Below, piece by piece: positions 1-12,060 of a DNA stretch of 64,000 nucleotides. Source of the DNA: Costus lasius (lineage: Eukaryota > Streptophyta > Magnoliopsida > Zingiberales > Costaceae); assembly GCA_027563935.2 (NCBI GenBank), contig CM050449.1:91412676-91476675 (forward strand). The letters run 5' to 3'. The notes beneath the pieces were generated by a model. The model was not told where the DNA came from. It ran no database searches and was given only the letters and a program-made list of their open reading frames with translations. A program made the translations under genes and the position numbers. Within the stretch, counting starts at the first letter, position 1; every line of letters begins with the position of its first letter.

Positions 1-598
1 TTAGTAGATCCTCACAACTAAGATATAGACAGTATTTCTTAGGTCTTACATGTCAAAACAATTTCCTAGCCACACCTTTACTATATGAAGAGCTGGGTTG
101 TCATTTTTGATGAGTAGTATGTCATTGAGATACAATACCTGAAAAATCACAAAGCTCCCAATGAATCTTTTGGAAACACATGCATCATCTTCATTCTTGA
201 TAAAGCCAAAGTCCCTAATTACGTCATCAAAATGAATGTTCCAACTTTGAGATGCTTACTTAAGTCCAAAAATGGGCATTTTAAGTTAGCATACTTTGTG
301 AGCATATTTTGGATGTACAAATCTCTTAGGTTGTATCATATATGCATTCATTGCTAGGTTTTCATTAAGGAAAACTATCTTGATATCCATTTGCCAGATC
401 TCATAATCATCATATAGAATCCGAATGGACTTGAACATGTCCACTAGTGAGAAAGTCTCAACATAGTCCACACCTTGGACTTACTTGAAGCTTATGGTTA
501 CAAGTCAGCCTTTATAGGTAATCACATTACCTTCCATATATTTCTTTCTCTTGTAGACCTACTTGAACCCTATAGGTCTTACACCTTCAGGTGGCTCA
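1..598 (-). pseudogene. Decayed Ty1/copia reverse transcriptase (element A)
   Basis: Minus-strand translation shows copia reverse transcriptase. The frame at 286-471 contains IWQMDIKIVFLNENL and ends near HPKYAHKVC, matching the palm region preceding the catalytic motif. Around 111-133 the catalytic YVDD motif has become YLND, so the enzyme would be inactive. Several stop codons interrupt the frame. The element continues off the left edge. Its upstream part (integrase, protease, gag) resumes at 2415 after an inserted solo LTR. Family recognition is firm; the exact lineage is not assigned. Confidence 0.85.
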
Positions 599-2414
599 TG
601 TTAGTGTTATGCCCTGAGACCTATGTTTCGGTCTTAACTTTTGTACTACATATATTGATATTTATAGATATGCTGGCATTGTCGTTGTCATGTTTTATTG
701 TACATCTGTGCATATGTATATTCACATGATGATGTCCCTGTGAGATATTTTTATCTCAGTTTGCTATGTCCCGAGTCGAGTACCATGGTGGATAGGGGAC
801 GGCTATGGTGTGGGTGAGACTCGTATGTGTGCTGGTTAGCATGGGTTGCTTAACGCAGGCATGTGGTTATATTAAGGGAGATATACTGGACCTACCTGCC
901 GTGAGGATACTTCTTGGTGTCTTAAGAAGAATCTCACAGGGATAGAGATTGTTGATGTCCTTTGACTTGAGGGAGATTGTGTCTTTATGTAGTAAGAGAT
1001 ATATATTGATACAGCCTAATGCTTTGCTGTAAAAGGGAGGTCATAACGGTTGTCATTAGGTATGTCTTGAGCTGTGTAGAGATGCGTCTTGCCAATAGAG
1101 GATTTGCCCTTTCCCTGCGGGGAACCTTGATGTCCATGGGCCCCTACATAGTGCATGACTAAAAGTGTGTGGCCATACCCAGGATAAGCTTGAATAGAGT
1201 CATGACCATTAACGTTGGAATCAACAAGTGGGCCACACTTGTCCGACTTGGACGATCAGCCTGGCAAAAGGGACATGTATATTTATATATCTTATCATAG
1301 TTTAAGGTTGTCAATGGCGACATTTATTCCGATGACTTGGGTAGCTGCGATGTACTATTAGTGCCACTCACCACTTGTGATGATGAAGTCATCACTGCCA
1401 ACGTCAGAGGGACCTACAAGGTTGCATACCTAGATGCTAGAGACTCCGTATTGATTGGATAGCCACAGATCAAATCTATGGATGATTCGGATTTGTTTGA
1501 GAGACTTATGCTTCGCGGATGGTCTGTATGAGTTGAGAGGAGGTTTATAAATTGTTGTGATCAGTTGACCCTAGTTAACCTTGGGTGACCAGTTTTGACT
1601 CTAGTTGACTACGTCCATGTCGACGAGTCAAAACTCGGTTTAGCATCGAGATTAGTGCGGTGGATTGATGATAAGATCACAGCCACCAACTTGAATTATT
1701 AGTAATTATTAATTATTAATTAATTCATAAGTGGTGGGGGCTGCAACTTATCTTGCGAATATTTTTGAATAAAAATATTGTGACTTAAGTTAACGGGCCC
1801 ATGCAAAAGACTATAAATAAAGGGGGGGGGCATACAGAGTGTATTCACATGCCCCCAACACTAGCCACCTAGGTTCTCACCTCCCCTCCCCATAACCTAG
1901 CCGCCCCCCTCTTCTCCTTGGCGCCTCCAAGATAGTTGTCGCCTCCCTCTTCCATTAGCGACATTGCTTTCATCTTGCCGCAAGAAGAAAGTGAGGGTCT
2001 CCTTCTTCTTCTTTGATGCCTTCCTTGGTGGTGGCGCATCTATAGAGGTAGAAGGAGACCATACAAGTTAGCGCATATCTTGGTGGTTGGTGCAACTTGA
2101 TCAGCCCCCTTGGTGCATCTTCAAGAAAGAAGGCACAAGCAAGGTGAATCTCTCCTTGGCGTGGATCTCCTCTCTCGAAGCTAGCACGTGCATGAAGCGG
2201 AGGAGTCTCGAGGCAATCCGTGTGTGCATGATTGTAGAGGACGGGCTCTTGCACGTCTCAGATTGTCATTATTAGCATCAAACTGCTAAGTAAGGCATAC
2301 CCCCTATCACATTCTTTGTAGTCTTCATAAGACAGTCCTTATTGTTGAATTAGGAATCTCGTTTCAGGCTCGCTTCGGCTATTTCGATTTTAAATAGCCC
2401 GAGGATTCCCAACA
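599..2414 (+). mobile_element. Copia solo LTR (family L1) with perfect TSD GCTCA
   Basis: The segment begins TGTTAGTGTTATGCCCTGAG and ends GGATTCCCAACA, giving TGTT...AACA termini. It is bounded by a perfect 5-bp duplication, GCTCA at 594-598 and 2415-2419. It has no internal coding region, so it is a solo LTR left by LTR-LTR recombination. It lies in plus orientation inside the minus-strand pol of copia element A. Related LTRs occur at 9835, 13478, 18361 and 51396. The short frames at 1970-2275 are not credible genes. Confidence 0.92.
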
Positions 2415-3520
2415 GCTCAACCAAATCCTAGACATAGTTAGTTGACATGGAGTCCATTTCAGCTCTCATGGCATCAAGTTATTTCTTAGAGTCCAATCTA
2501 CTAATTCCTTCCTCATGGGTAATGGTTTCATCCTCTATGATGAAGATTCTACCGTGCTAAGACGATAATGCTCCATACATCTCAAAAGCATGATGAACCC
2601 TACCAGACCTATGTGGAGCTAGTATTGTTTGTGCTTTGGTAGTCTAACAACTTGTGGTGGAGGCTCTTATTTCATCTCAACCAAAGTGTCTTATGGTTGA
2701 TCTTGAACCTTATTCAAGTTAAAATCACTCCCACTAGCTTCTTTCGAGAGAAATTCTTTCTCTAGAAAGACAACACCATAAGTAATGAACATTTTATTCT
2801 CACTTGGATGAAAAAAGTAGTGTCACTTGGTTTCCTTATGATACCCCACAAATATGTACTTATTTGATCTTGGTTCCAACTTAGTGGAATCCTAGTGTTT
2901 CACATATGCCTTGTAGCCTCAGATTCTGATAAAGGAAAGGTTTGGTGTCCTAGTCCATAACTCAAATTGATTCATTAAGATACTGTTAAATGGGCAATTG
3001 TTTAGGATTAGAAAATCTACCACAAGTGCATACCCCAAGAATGATGTAGGTGATTTGCATGACTTATCATTGATTAAACCATGTCCAATAGAGTATTCCA
3101 CTATGGCATTCCTGGGGGAGTGAGCTATTAAAAAATCTCACGCTCTTTGAGATGATCATGAAACTCTATGCTTAAAAACTCATCACCTTAATTTGATCAA
3201 AGTGCTTTAATGGATTGACCTAACTAGTTTTGTACTTCATTCTTGAACTTCTTTAATTTATTGAAGGATTTTGATTTATGTCTCATAAAGTCGATATAAC
3301 CATATCTACAAAAATCATCAAGAAATGTGATGAAGTACTGATACTCTCCTTTGGCTTGCCTATTAATTGGTCCACACACATAAGTGTCTATCAAGTCCAA
3401 TAAGCCTATTGTCCTTTGACCTCTCTTGGTGAATGGTTCCTTTTTCATCTTGCCTAATAAACATGGCTCGCATGTAACAAACTCCTCAAAGTATGATGAA
3501 CTTAACAATACATTCACATG
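2415..3520 (-). pseudogene. Decayed copia integrase and integrase-RT linker (element A)
   Basis: Minus-strand frames at 3224-3517 and 2919-3101 read as copia pre-integrase and integrase core. Visible landmarks are CEPCLLGKM, then FITFLDDFCRYGYI, then a segment ending ELWTRTPNLSFIRI that matches the integrase C-terminal region. Between 2415 and 2918 only a broken frame remains, with PMRKELVD and a short ELKWTPCQ stretch typical of the linker before reverse transcriptase. Many stops and frame changes are present. The piece is continuous with the RT remnant at 1-598 once the solo LTR is removed. Confidence 0.85.
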
Positions 3521-3720
3521 GAGTTTTTATATATGACTCTTGTTTATATGGCCAAGTCGACAATACTAGAGGTATGTTTCATTTATTCTATTAGGTTTTA
3601 TTCTTTTCGTATTTATGTTGCTAGACTATAAAATAAGCTAGCTCTTGAAAATAAATAAATTTATTTTTTTTTATTTCAAAGCTAAATCCTATCTTAGCCA
3701 ATGCTAGGATGGATACAATG

Positions 3721-3960
3721 TTTTTAGTTATAGTAGGTACAAACTAGTATGGAAATAGTTCCAATGAAAGCCCAATTGGTATAGAGATTGAATATGTACC
3801 AAAAGCAATAGTAGCCACAAGTGCTCCATTACCAACACATAAATCAATCTTCCTATATTTGACAGTCCTACTTCTCGTAAGCACTTGCATATTTATACAA
3901 ATGTGAGCTCCACATGCAATATCTAATACCCATGAAATAAAAGTAGACATAATAACCTTG
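3721..3960 (-). pseudogene. Copia aspartic protease remnant (element A)
   Basis: The frame 3744-3950 (68 codons, minus) contains SWVLDIACGAHIC followed by VGNGALVATIAFGTY. In active copia proteases the first part reads LDTGxxxH, so the catalytic Asp remains but the T-G that follows it has changed (I-A here). Gag lies upstream and integrase downstream, in the expected copia order gag-protease-integrase-RT. It is a pseudogene with no intact continuous pol frame. Confidence 0.8.
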
Positions 3961-5086
3961 ATAATATAAATACCTTATCCAGAAGCAAAAGGCTTGCTTC
4001 CCTTCAGGTCATTCTGCAGACTCTTGTAGTCCTATCTCAAGTAGCCTACCACACCACAATAGAAGTATTTATTATCCTTCAACTTCTTTTTCTTCTTTTT
4101 TAGACCTTTGCTGAAATTCTTGGGAAAAGCATTCACCTTGTCGTTAGTCTTGCCCTTCTTGGCCGATGAGACTATAAGGATAGAATTTGACTTATCTTTC
4201 ACCAAAGTTTTCTCAGTTGTCTGTAGCATATTCAATAGCTCTACCGTTGTGCAAACAAACTTGCTCATCTTAAAGTTGACTACAAACTAATTGAATGTTG
4301 GTGGCATAGACTGAAGAATTAGGTTAGTCACAAGTTCCTAACCCATGGGGTGCTCCAACCTTTGTAGGTTCTCCACATATACAATCATTTGGAGTGCATG
4401 AGGTCCTATAGGCGACCTCTCAAACAACTTACTTGAAAAAAGTGTCTTAGATATCTCAAACCTTTTGGTTCTAGCCTATGCCTTATAGAGTTGCTTCAAC
4501 TATGTAATCATATCATAGAGTTTTCTTTATTACTTGAAGACACTTCAAGGACATAGGTTTTTCTTTATCACTAGATATCTCAAACCTTTTGGAAAAGACG
4601 CTTCAAGGACATAGAGTTTTCTTTATTACTTGAAGACTATCCTCAAGTTTCTGTTCTAGACTATGAAATTGAGTCCAACTAGTTTGTCCTTTTCAAGGAC
4701 TAATCGCAATGTCAAGTTGTTTGTGCTAGTTGTCAAGATTCTACAATAGCAAACATATAAAGAAAGTACCATGCAAGAAATCATTTAACAAAGACTTTCA
4801 TTTAATGATTATGCTCATGCTATTTTAATCAAATTGACAATGCCCAAAATGTCAACTCAAAAAATCGTAGATTTTCTTGTGAATAAGATCCTAAATCCAT
4901 ATGGGGTTTTGTATCCCAAGAGGGTGGGGTGTACAATATAAAGTGGCTCATGCTTCCTTAGGTAGGCACACCACCAAGTGTAACTCCTCTTAGTCAAGAG
5001 TATCAAGGCATTCTATATTCAACGAGGGTTAGAAACAGCATAAAACCTAAACCCTTGGTAGTTGCCACTAGATTTTTATTGTGCAT
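3961..5086 (-). pseudogene. Copia gag remnant with zinc-knuckle trace (element A)
   Basis: The minus-strand frame 4032-4268 has a Lys-rich stretch followed by KYFYCGVVGYLR, which corresponds to the start of a CCHC zinc knuckle (CxxC reduced here to a single Cys). A local duplication of the phrase around ATCTCAAACCTTTTGG occurs at about 4450-4640. The rest, up to 5086, is degraded gag sequence. It is cut at 5086 by element G1 and continues at 12865 on the far side. Confidence 0.7.
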
Positions 5087-6521
5087 TGATAGGTGGCCGT
5101 AAGTGCGAGATTCTATCGCATAATAAAAATTACCGATCCCACAGGGACTAGGGGTCAAGTATTAACTAATCAGTCTATCAATAGCCAGGTGATCAAATAA
5201 TTGTGGAAAAGACTAATATCCTAATCCAAGAAAGTAAATCAGAGCAGGTTAAAGCAAACGAAGAGCAAACAAGGGTGTGAAAATCTCGAGAGAAGGTCGG
5301 GGTTTTAGGTTTCACGACGCTGAAGAATAAAAGAAAGATAATGCAATGTTTTAAAATTTTATTCATTCTAAGTTCTTAAGGAAATTCTTCCTAGGGTACA
5401 GATCATTCCCTCTTAGGCCATGATCTGGTATCTAACTTAACCCAAGTCTCCTACTCTCGTGGCTTACTAGGTTAAGCAGATCCATTGGGTTATGTGAAAA
5501 ATTTTCAACTCCGTGAGTAATTCTGATCTACTTTCGTGGTCGAAATTACAAGATCAATCTAAGGGGTTCCGATGTTATTGTTCACCTCTCAATCCATCCC
5601 ATAACGTCTAAAACATACGTATGCATGGCCAATACATGAGTATGAAATCATTGCAACTTAGAATTGAATAAGAACAAACATAAACTAAAGCAATGTATTA
5701 ATTAAGCATTATCAATCAATATCCTTACAGTGGGCTATGCCCAAACCCCGAAAATAGGTTACGCTACAACTTTCATCGTAGAATACATAAGAATTCGCAA
5801 GAGAAATTCAACCAAACCAAAGGGAAGGCTATATCTATGACAAGAGAGGGTGGAGCATGATCTTCAGCATCAAAATGGGGGAAGAAATCGCGCCGGAACA
5901 GCCTCGCCATTAGGATTTTTGCCCAAAACCCTAGTTGTCGCCGTTTGTCCAAGTTTTCCTTAACTGCCCCATGAAATTTCTTGATTCTTCTACCAAATTG
6001 TTCGTGGCTAAGTTAGGAAGGTTTCCACCAATTTTTCTCAAATTCCGCTCTAAAAATATTGAGAAATGGGCAAAAAATCGAACTGGTGTCGCACAAGGTG
6101 GACATCTTCCCATGCCCGTGAAGATGTCGGCGAAAATCTGACAATGCATTTCTGGACTCTTCATGACCATGCATGGATACATGTGCATGCCTGTGAAGAT
6201 CTTGGCGAAGTCTGGGAACGCAGGATCATACAAGGCCGTGCATGCATGCACGGCCATGCTCGTGAAGATTGTAGAGGGCTCCATTTTGTTTGAAATTTGA
6301 CATGCAGCTTTGTCTCATAATAAGGAGTCATCCCATCTATTTAAATCCTCCAATTTCCACTGATTTTGGGCAATATCCCTACATTTCAATAAAACTAAGG
6401 AGAAGTGAAGATTCCGAATAATATGAAGCATTAAAGCAAATAAACGAGACAAAACTATTATTTCTAACCTAAAATCATATGAAAACTAAGCCACAATATG
6501 TTATATAAATGGATGTTATCA
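5087..6521 (-). repeat. 3' LTR of G1
   Basis: 1,435 bp, TGATAGG...GTTATCA. It contains the conserved block CGATCCCACAGGGACTAGGG near its left end. Near 6100-6270 it has a cluster of palindromic CACGGCCRTG-like units with CATGCATGGATGCA spacers. Frames read here in both directions (5931-6293) are by-products of this inverted-repeat tract. Just inside the LTR the sequence is AATACATCGGACTTA rather than a pyrimidine run, so no polypurine tract is visible on the coding strand. Confidence 0.87.
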
Positions 6522-7590
6522 AATACATCGGACTTATGATTTTGCTTATCCTCAAGCAACTGAATTGTTTAAAACACAGTAATGAAATAAAATAGAAAAT
6601 CTCAATCAAATAAGCATAGTCTGTTAGGGTTACAGTTTAACAACACAAACTCCTATATTATGGTACAATACAAAAGAGAAATTAAATCTAATGCCACAAA
6701 TACAATCCCTCGGAGTATGCAAAATTGAAGAAAATAAAAACTTGTGCAACACACCTCATATTAAGCTATCTAATATCAAGCATTCATAAAAAATGTAACT
6801 GTGCATTTAGTCATGAGAAAATAGTGGTATCGGAGTCAAATAAATCGAGCATTTGGCTCTTTTTTTTCTTTAGACAGAAGAACAGTGCCACGTAGATATG
6901 GAGAATCATGACGTTGGTACCACTGTTGTTTTTTTTTATTTTTTTTAGTTAGTCATAGGGAAGTGCTAAACTAGATGACGGGTATCGCATATTTTTGTTT
7001 TGGTACCACTGCCCATTTTTATATTTTTTTGTTTTTTTTCAACATGCTGAGACTAGTGCCAAGTATAATATCATGGACACCAATACTTTAGTACCATTGT
7101 CATATTTTTCTGATTCTCATGAAATAATGCACAAGTGAATATAAATATGAAGGCAAGAGGCAGAGAAGTTATGTACATGAGGTGGTTAACAAGTGGTCGT
7201 TAAGTCAATATGCATACTCACTAGGATCGTATAAATAACAATAAGATTTAATTAAGATCTGCAGTATCATCCAACAAAAGGTATGTATGTAAACTGTAAC
7301 TAATTCAGACATTCAAATAGAATCGAGATTCCTAAACCTATCATGCATGTATTCATAGAACAATTCAGTTTGAAGGACAGAGCAATTAGAATAAATGAGG
7401 GATGGGCAAAGACACCTAAGGTGTTGAAAACACTAAAATGCAATGCAGTGCAAGAAAGCTAGCAAATAACTAAAGGAAGTGCAAAAGCTGACCAAGGAGT
7501 GGTAGAACAACATTGGGAGCTCATCCCCAGCGTCGACGTAGCCGCTACTAAACCTCGAGGACGGACTCCAAGATGGTAGACTAGAATCGT
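6522..7590 (-). other. G1 internal non-coding region beside the 3' LTR
   Basis: There is no coding potential. Three dispersed copies of a GGTACCACTG / GTGCCAAGT motif pair occur between about 6880 and 7100, among poly-T runs. The corresponding region of G2 (31500-31700) has the same motif pairs. The conserved phrase GCTTATCCTCAAGCAA near 6546 is also shared with G2. Confidence 0.6.
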
Positions 7591-7808
7591 CCTTGATGTT
7601 TCACCTCAGTCTCGACATTTTTGAGCCACGCAAGTCCATCATGGCCATGAGTGGATGCATGGCCTCGCCTGTAAAAGCTTCGGCAAAAAATACAGAGATG
7701 TGTGACAAGCTCATCATGGACGTGCTTGGATGCACGACCATGACCGTGAATGTTATGGAGGTACCTGAAAATTTTGAAAAGATTATCAGCGATTGCACAA
7801 CACAATAG
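7591..7808. repeat. Internal CATGGCC/GGCCATG palindromic tract of G1
   Basis: Short inverted units such as CATCATGGCCATGAGTGGATG and CATCATGGACGTGCTTGG repeat here. Overlapping open frames on both strands (7581-7808) arise from the symmetry and are not considered genes. An equivalent tract is found in G2 at about 33780-33990, so the repeat occurs both in the LTR and in the interior of each element. Confidence 0.6.
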
Positions 7809-7830
7809 GAGTAAGAATATATTAAGAAAC

Positions 7831-8975
7831 CTAAAATCTAGGAAAAGAAAATCTAGTAATAAAATAAAAAGATGAACAAGAACAACAATTTGAGTTGCCT
7901 CCCAAGAAGCGCTTGTTTAAGGTCATTAGCTTGACCAATGCTTGAAGATTATGGTGTTGCTGGTGGATCACTAGCATAATAAAGTGCATGTAGTCCCCTA
8001 CCTTTTTGTCATCTTGAAAGCATTCTGACCAAAACAAATATCATATGTTTCAATAGCAAGTTGATCACTGTCATGTTAAACATCCTCAGTCTAGGGATAG
8101 ATTTAAATTCACATTTCAGATGTCCACTTACCTCTAGGTTGATGTTGTTAAGTGTCTCAGGCCCTACCTTTTCTGCATCGAGAGTTAGATTTAAGTCTTG
8201 TAGTTGGAAGTTTACTTGAATTTCAATTTCAAGCTCCTCATCGTCATCATTATCATCATCATCATCAATCATGTAAATTTCCAATGAATCTTTGTTGATC
8301 TGGGGGACATGAATTTTCTCAAATACTTTGTTCAACATTTCTATGTTATAGTATAACTTAAATCACTTATCAGTTTTAATCATCAACCTTTGGGGAGTAG
8401 GAATCAGTGGTTTAGACGGTGGTGATAAAATGCACACTAGTTCCTCTTCGTCAACATTTATGATATTAGTGTTTAAGTTTTTGTCATCCAAATGACTCTC
8501 CAATTCATCCTCACTGAACCCATTGCTCTTCAGTCGAGGCTCCTCTGGCTCTCCCATGGGTTTGGCTAAGGAGATGGCTTGTTGGGCTATCTGGATTTCC
8601 AATATCTCACATGGAGTAGCTAAGACAATCCACTTTAGATACAAGTTGCAAGGTCTCTTCGCTTCGCTTAGCTTGAACAATCAAGCTCTCAAGCAGGGTT
8701 TCTAGGTTCAATTTTTAGGGTTGATCAAATTGTCATTGATGGAAATCTAAAGATTATCTAAAATTTACTTTTGGCATAGGGTTTGGGTTACTCTCATAAA
8801 AGAAGTTTGGGCAGTCCCCCCAATCTAGATCATAATTGCTAGAGTATGGGTCAATGGAAAATAGAATCCCCAATTGACAATCATTAGGAAAGTGACTTAT
8901 ACATCCACAAATATGACAAGAAACATACGATAACAATGTAGGATTGATATTTGATGAATCAAGCATCATGCACAT
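7831..8975 (-). pseudogene. G1 reduced gag: zinc-knuckle remnant and acidic region
   Basis: Read on the minus strand, 8975-8754 contains CHICGCISHFPNDC, a CCHC-like zinc knuckle (C-x2-C-x5-H-x4-C), followed by YDLDWGDCPNF and ESNPNPMP, typical of the gag C-terminus of Athila-like gypsy elements. Further along are frames at 8680-8363 and 8338-8009, the latter with a D/E run (DDDDDNDDDEELEIE). A 42-bp block at 7895-7936 is shared with G2 at 34124-34165 with three differences. The frames are separated by stops. No retropepsin, RT or integrase motif is present. The gag capsid part seems to be missing. Confidence 0.65.
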
Positions 8976-9127
8976 TAACCAAGTGAAAACTATTAAAAAA
9001 ATTTGAAAACTCTATATGATAGGGCACAAAAAATTCAACAACAAGAAACAAAAATTACGTAAAATAAAATTTTTTAAAAAAGCCTAGTCTATCAATGTCC
9101 TGATCATGTTAATATTGGCTAACCTAG

Positions 9128-9144
9128 TCCTGGCAACAGCACTA
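9128..9144 (-). other. Degenerate primer-binding site of G1
   Basis: On the minus strand the sequence just downstream of the 5' LTR end aligns with the tRNA-Asp primer site TGGCGCCGTTGCCGGGGA but with several changes (plus strand TCCTGGCAACAGCACTA). The position, six bases from the LTR end, equals that in G2, where the site is nearly perfect. Confidence 0.7.
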
Positions 9145-10385
9145 AAAACTTGATAGGTGGCCGCATGTGCACGGTTTTATCGCATAATAAAAAGTATCGA
9201 TCCCACAGAGACTAGGGGTCAGTACTAACTAATCAGTCTATCGATTTCTAGGTGATCAAATAATGGTGGAAATGACTAATATCCTAATGCAAGAAAGTAG
9301 ATCAGAGCAGGTTAAAAGCAAATGAAGAGCAAACAAGGGTGTAAAAATCTCGAGAGAAGATCGGGGTTTTAGGTTTCACCACACTGAAGAATAAAAGAAA
9401 GATAATGCAAAGTGTTTAAAATTTTATTTATTCTAGGTTCTTAAGGAAATTCTTCTTAGGGTACAGATCATTCCCTCTCAGGCCACGATCCGATATCTAA
9501 CTTAACCCAAGTCTCCTACTCTCGTAGCTTACTAGGTTAAGTAGATCCATTGGGTTCTATGAAGAATTTTCAACTCCTCAAGTAATTTCGACCTACTTTC
9601 GTGGTCTAAAAGATCAATCGAAGGGGTTCTGATGTTGTGGTTCACTTATCAGTCCATCTCACAACGTCTAAAACATACGTATTCATGGCTAGTACATGAG
9701 TATTAAATCATTGTAGCTTAGAATTAAATAAGAACAAAGATAAACTAAATCAATGTATTAATTAAGCATTATCAATCAACATCCTTATAGCGGGCTACGC
9801 CCAAACCCCAAAAATAGGTTACGCTACAACTTTCTGTTGGGAAACCCCGGGGATATTTTACAAATTTTTCAGAAACAAATACAATGCACAGCGGAATAAT
9901 ATCCCCGAAACAGGTCGGTCCCAAAAACCCAATGAAGATCGCATGCGAGAGAGTTGACACGATGAGATAGAAAATACCTTAAAGTAAGATGAGGCCGATG
10001 TCGAGGTAGGCGCCCAAGCGTGCGCCCTCTGCAGTCTCACACACACGGATGCCTCGAGTCCTCTTCTTCCACGCCCGGTGCTAGCCTCGGGAAGAAGATC
10101 CAAGCCTTAGGGAGACCTCCACTTCACTTGTGCCACCTTCTAGAGAAGTTGCGCCAAGGAGGAGGAGGGAAGAAGACAAGCCGCCAAGCTCCAATGCTCC
10201 TTGCTCTCGCCCAAGTTCTCCTTGCTCTCGCCCCTTCTAGTGTTCACGCTTTCAAGTAATTCATTCATGCAAGAGGGGCGACTAGGGGTTATATTTATAG
10301 CAAGGAGAGGCGATTAGGGATGGCTATGATCAAGCCAAGTGGGCGGCTTGGAGAAGAAGTAGGAAATAGAATTATTTTAATAATT

Positions 10386-10557
10386 AATCAAGTCCTAATC
10401 CAATTAGGAGTCTAATTAATTATTTAAATAATCAAGTCCTAATCCAATTAGGAGTCTAATTAATTATTTAAATAATCAAGTCCTAATCCAATTAGGACTC
10501 TAATTAATTATTTAAATAATCAGCCCTATTAGTAGGACTCCAATTAATTATTTAATT
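10386..10557. repeat. 44-bp tandem repeat in the L1 LTR
   Basis: Three consecutive 44-bp units start at 10386, 10430 and 10474 (AATCAAGTCCTAATCCAATT then AGGAGTCTAA and TTAATTATTTAAAT), followed by a partial, altered unit at 10518. The units are nearly identical and AT-rich. Each contains the inverted pair CCTAATCC/GGATTAGG-like half sites. The array lies inside the inserted L1 LTR. Confidence 0.92.
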
Positions 10558-11614
10558 AATTAATTAGCCCACAAATGATTAAATCAACTTAGATAAACCA
10601 TATGTGTCATAGGCGCCAACCCTAGTCTAACTAGGGTTAAACATGCGCCTATACATTCTTCTCCTTAAGCCCATTTAACTTATTAATAAGCCCAACTATA
10701 GAATGGGCCTAGCCCAAGGTCCATTATGCATGTCAATCAACCCATTGGATCTAATCCAATTTAACTCAAGGTCAAACTAGGTTAACTATGGTTACTTTGG
10801 TCAATATGCCAAAAATAGAAGTTGGCCCTAATAAGTTTCTTCCATCTCATCAGGCTCATCGGCGCTGATGAAATCTCCCAAATAGATCTGAGTCATCCAA
10901 TAACTCGATCATAAGGCTTCTCGATCAATACGAGAACTCGAGTATCAAGGTGTGCAACCCTGTAGGTTCCTCTGATGTTGGCAGTGCTGACCTAAGGTCA
11001 CCACAAGCAGTGAGTGGCACCTAGCAGTGCATCGCTGCTACCCAAGTCATCGGAATGGATATCGACATCGACATCCCCATCATCGCAATCAGGTACAGAT
11101 GCATTACAGTCTCTTTACCGAACTGATATCCGATTGGACAAGTGTGTCACCACTTGTTTTTATCCAATCTCATGGTTATGACTAAATCAGGCCTCACCTG
11201 GGTATGGTCATACACTTTCAGTCATAGAATCATAGAGGAGCTCCATGGATATCATGCTTCCCTTAGGAAGGGGCAAATCCTATGTCTGTCTATTGACCTT
11301 CTCCTCTGGGTCATGACATGCTCAATGACAACCATTATTACCCCCCAACTACGGCGAGGTGTTAGGTTGTATCAAAGCATGTCCCTAACCATATAGAATG
11401 ACTAATGACCTCAAGTCAAGGGATCAATGCATCTCCTATCACTTGTGAGGATAACTCGTGACACCAAGTCATTGCCTCACAGCGGGTCGGTTCAGTATAT
11501 CCACCACTGATATACCCATATGTCTGCGTTAGCACCTCGTTCCTAACCAGCCCATATACCAGTCTCACAAGTACCAGAGTTTTCCCATATCCACTCTGGT
11601 ATGGCCGGCCTGAG

Positions 11615-12060
11615 ATCTAAAGTCATCAGGGTCAGATTGGAAGAGCTTCAAGCAATCCACTATTGCCAATTCTACAACTGAAGTTGAGTATGTGGCCGCT
11701 TCTGAGGCAGCTAAAGAAGCTGTTTGGATAAGGAAGTTCATTTCTGAACTTCAGGTGGTTCCCAGTGCAGTGGATCCCATTGAAATCTACTATGATAACA
11801 ATGGAGCAATTGCACAAGCCAAAGAACCATGATCTCTTTAAAGATCCAAACATATACTCAGAAGATTTCACCTAATCAGAGAGATCATAGACAGAGGTGA
11901 TGTCAAGATTAGCAGAGTTGACACAGAGAACAATCTGGTAGACCCATTGACCTAGGCTTTGGCGCAGCAGAAGCATGACTGTCATGCTAGAGATATGGGG
12001 TTGAGATCCCTCAACCTCTAGGTCTTAGTGCAAGTGGGAGATTATTGGTGTATATACCCT
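11615..12060 (+). pseudogene. Inverted copia RNase H / pol 3' end with polypurine tract
   Basis: The plus-strand translation gives the copia RNase H signature: EYVAASEAAKEAVWIRKF, then YYDNNGAIAQAKEP, then RFHLIREIIDRGDVKI. Stops interrupt it (for example after AKEP). It ends with AGTGCAAGTGGGAGATTATT, a polypurine tract joined to the start of an L1 LTR (TTGGTGTATATACCCTAGG). It therefore identifies L1 LTRs as belonging to a copia element. Orientation is opposite to the LTR at its left, which marks the inversion. Confidence 0.85.
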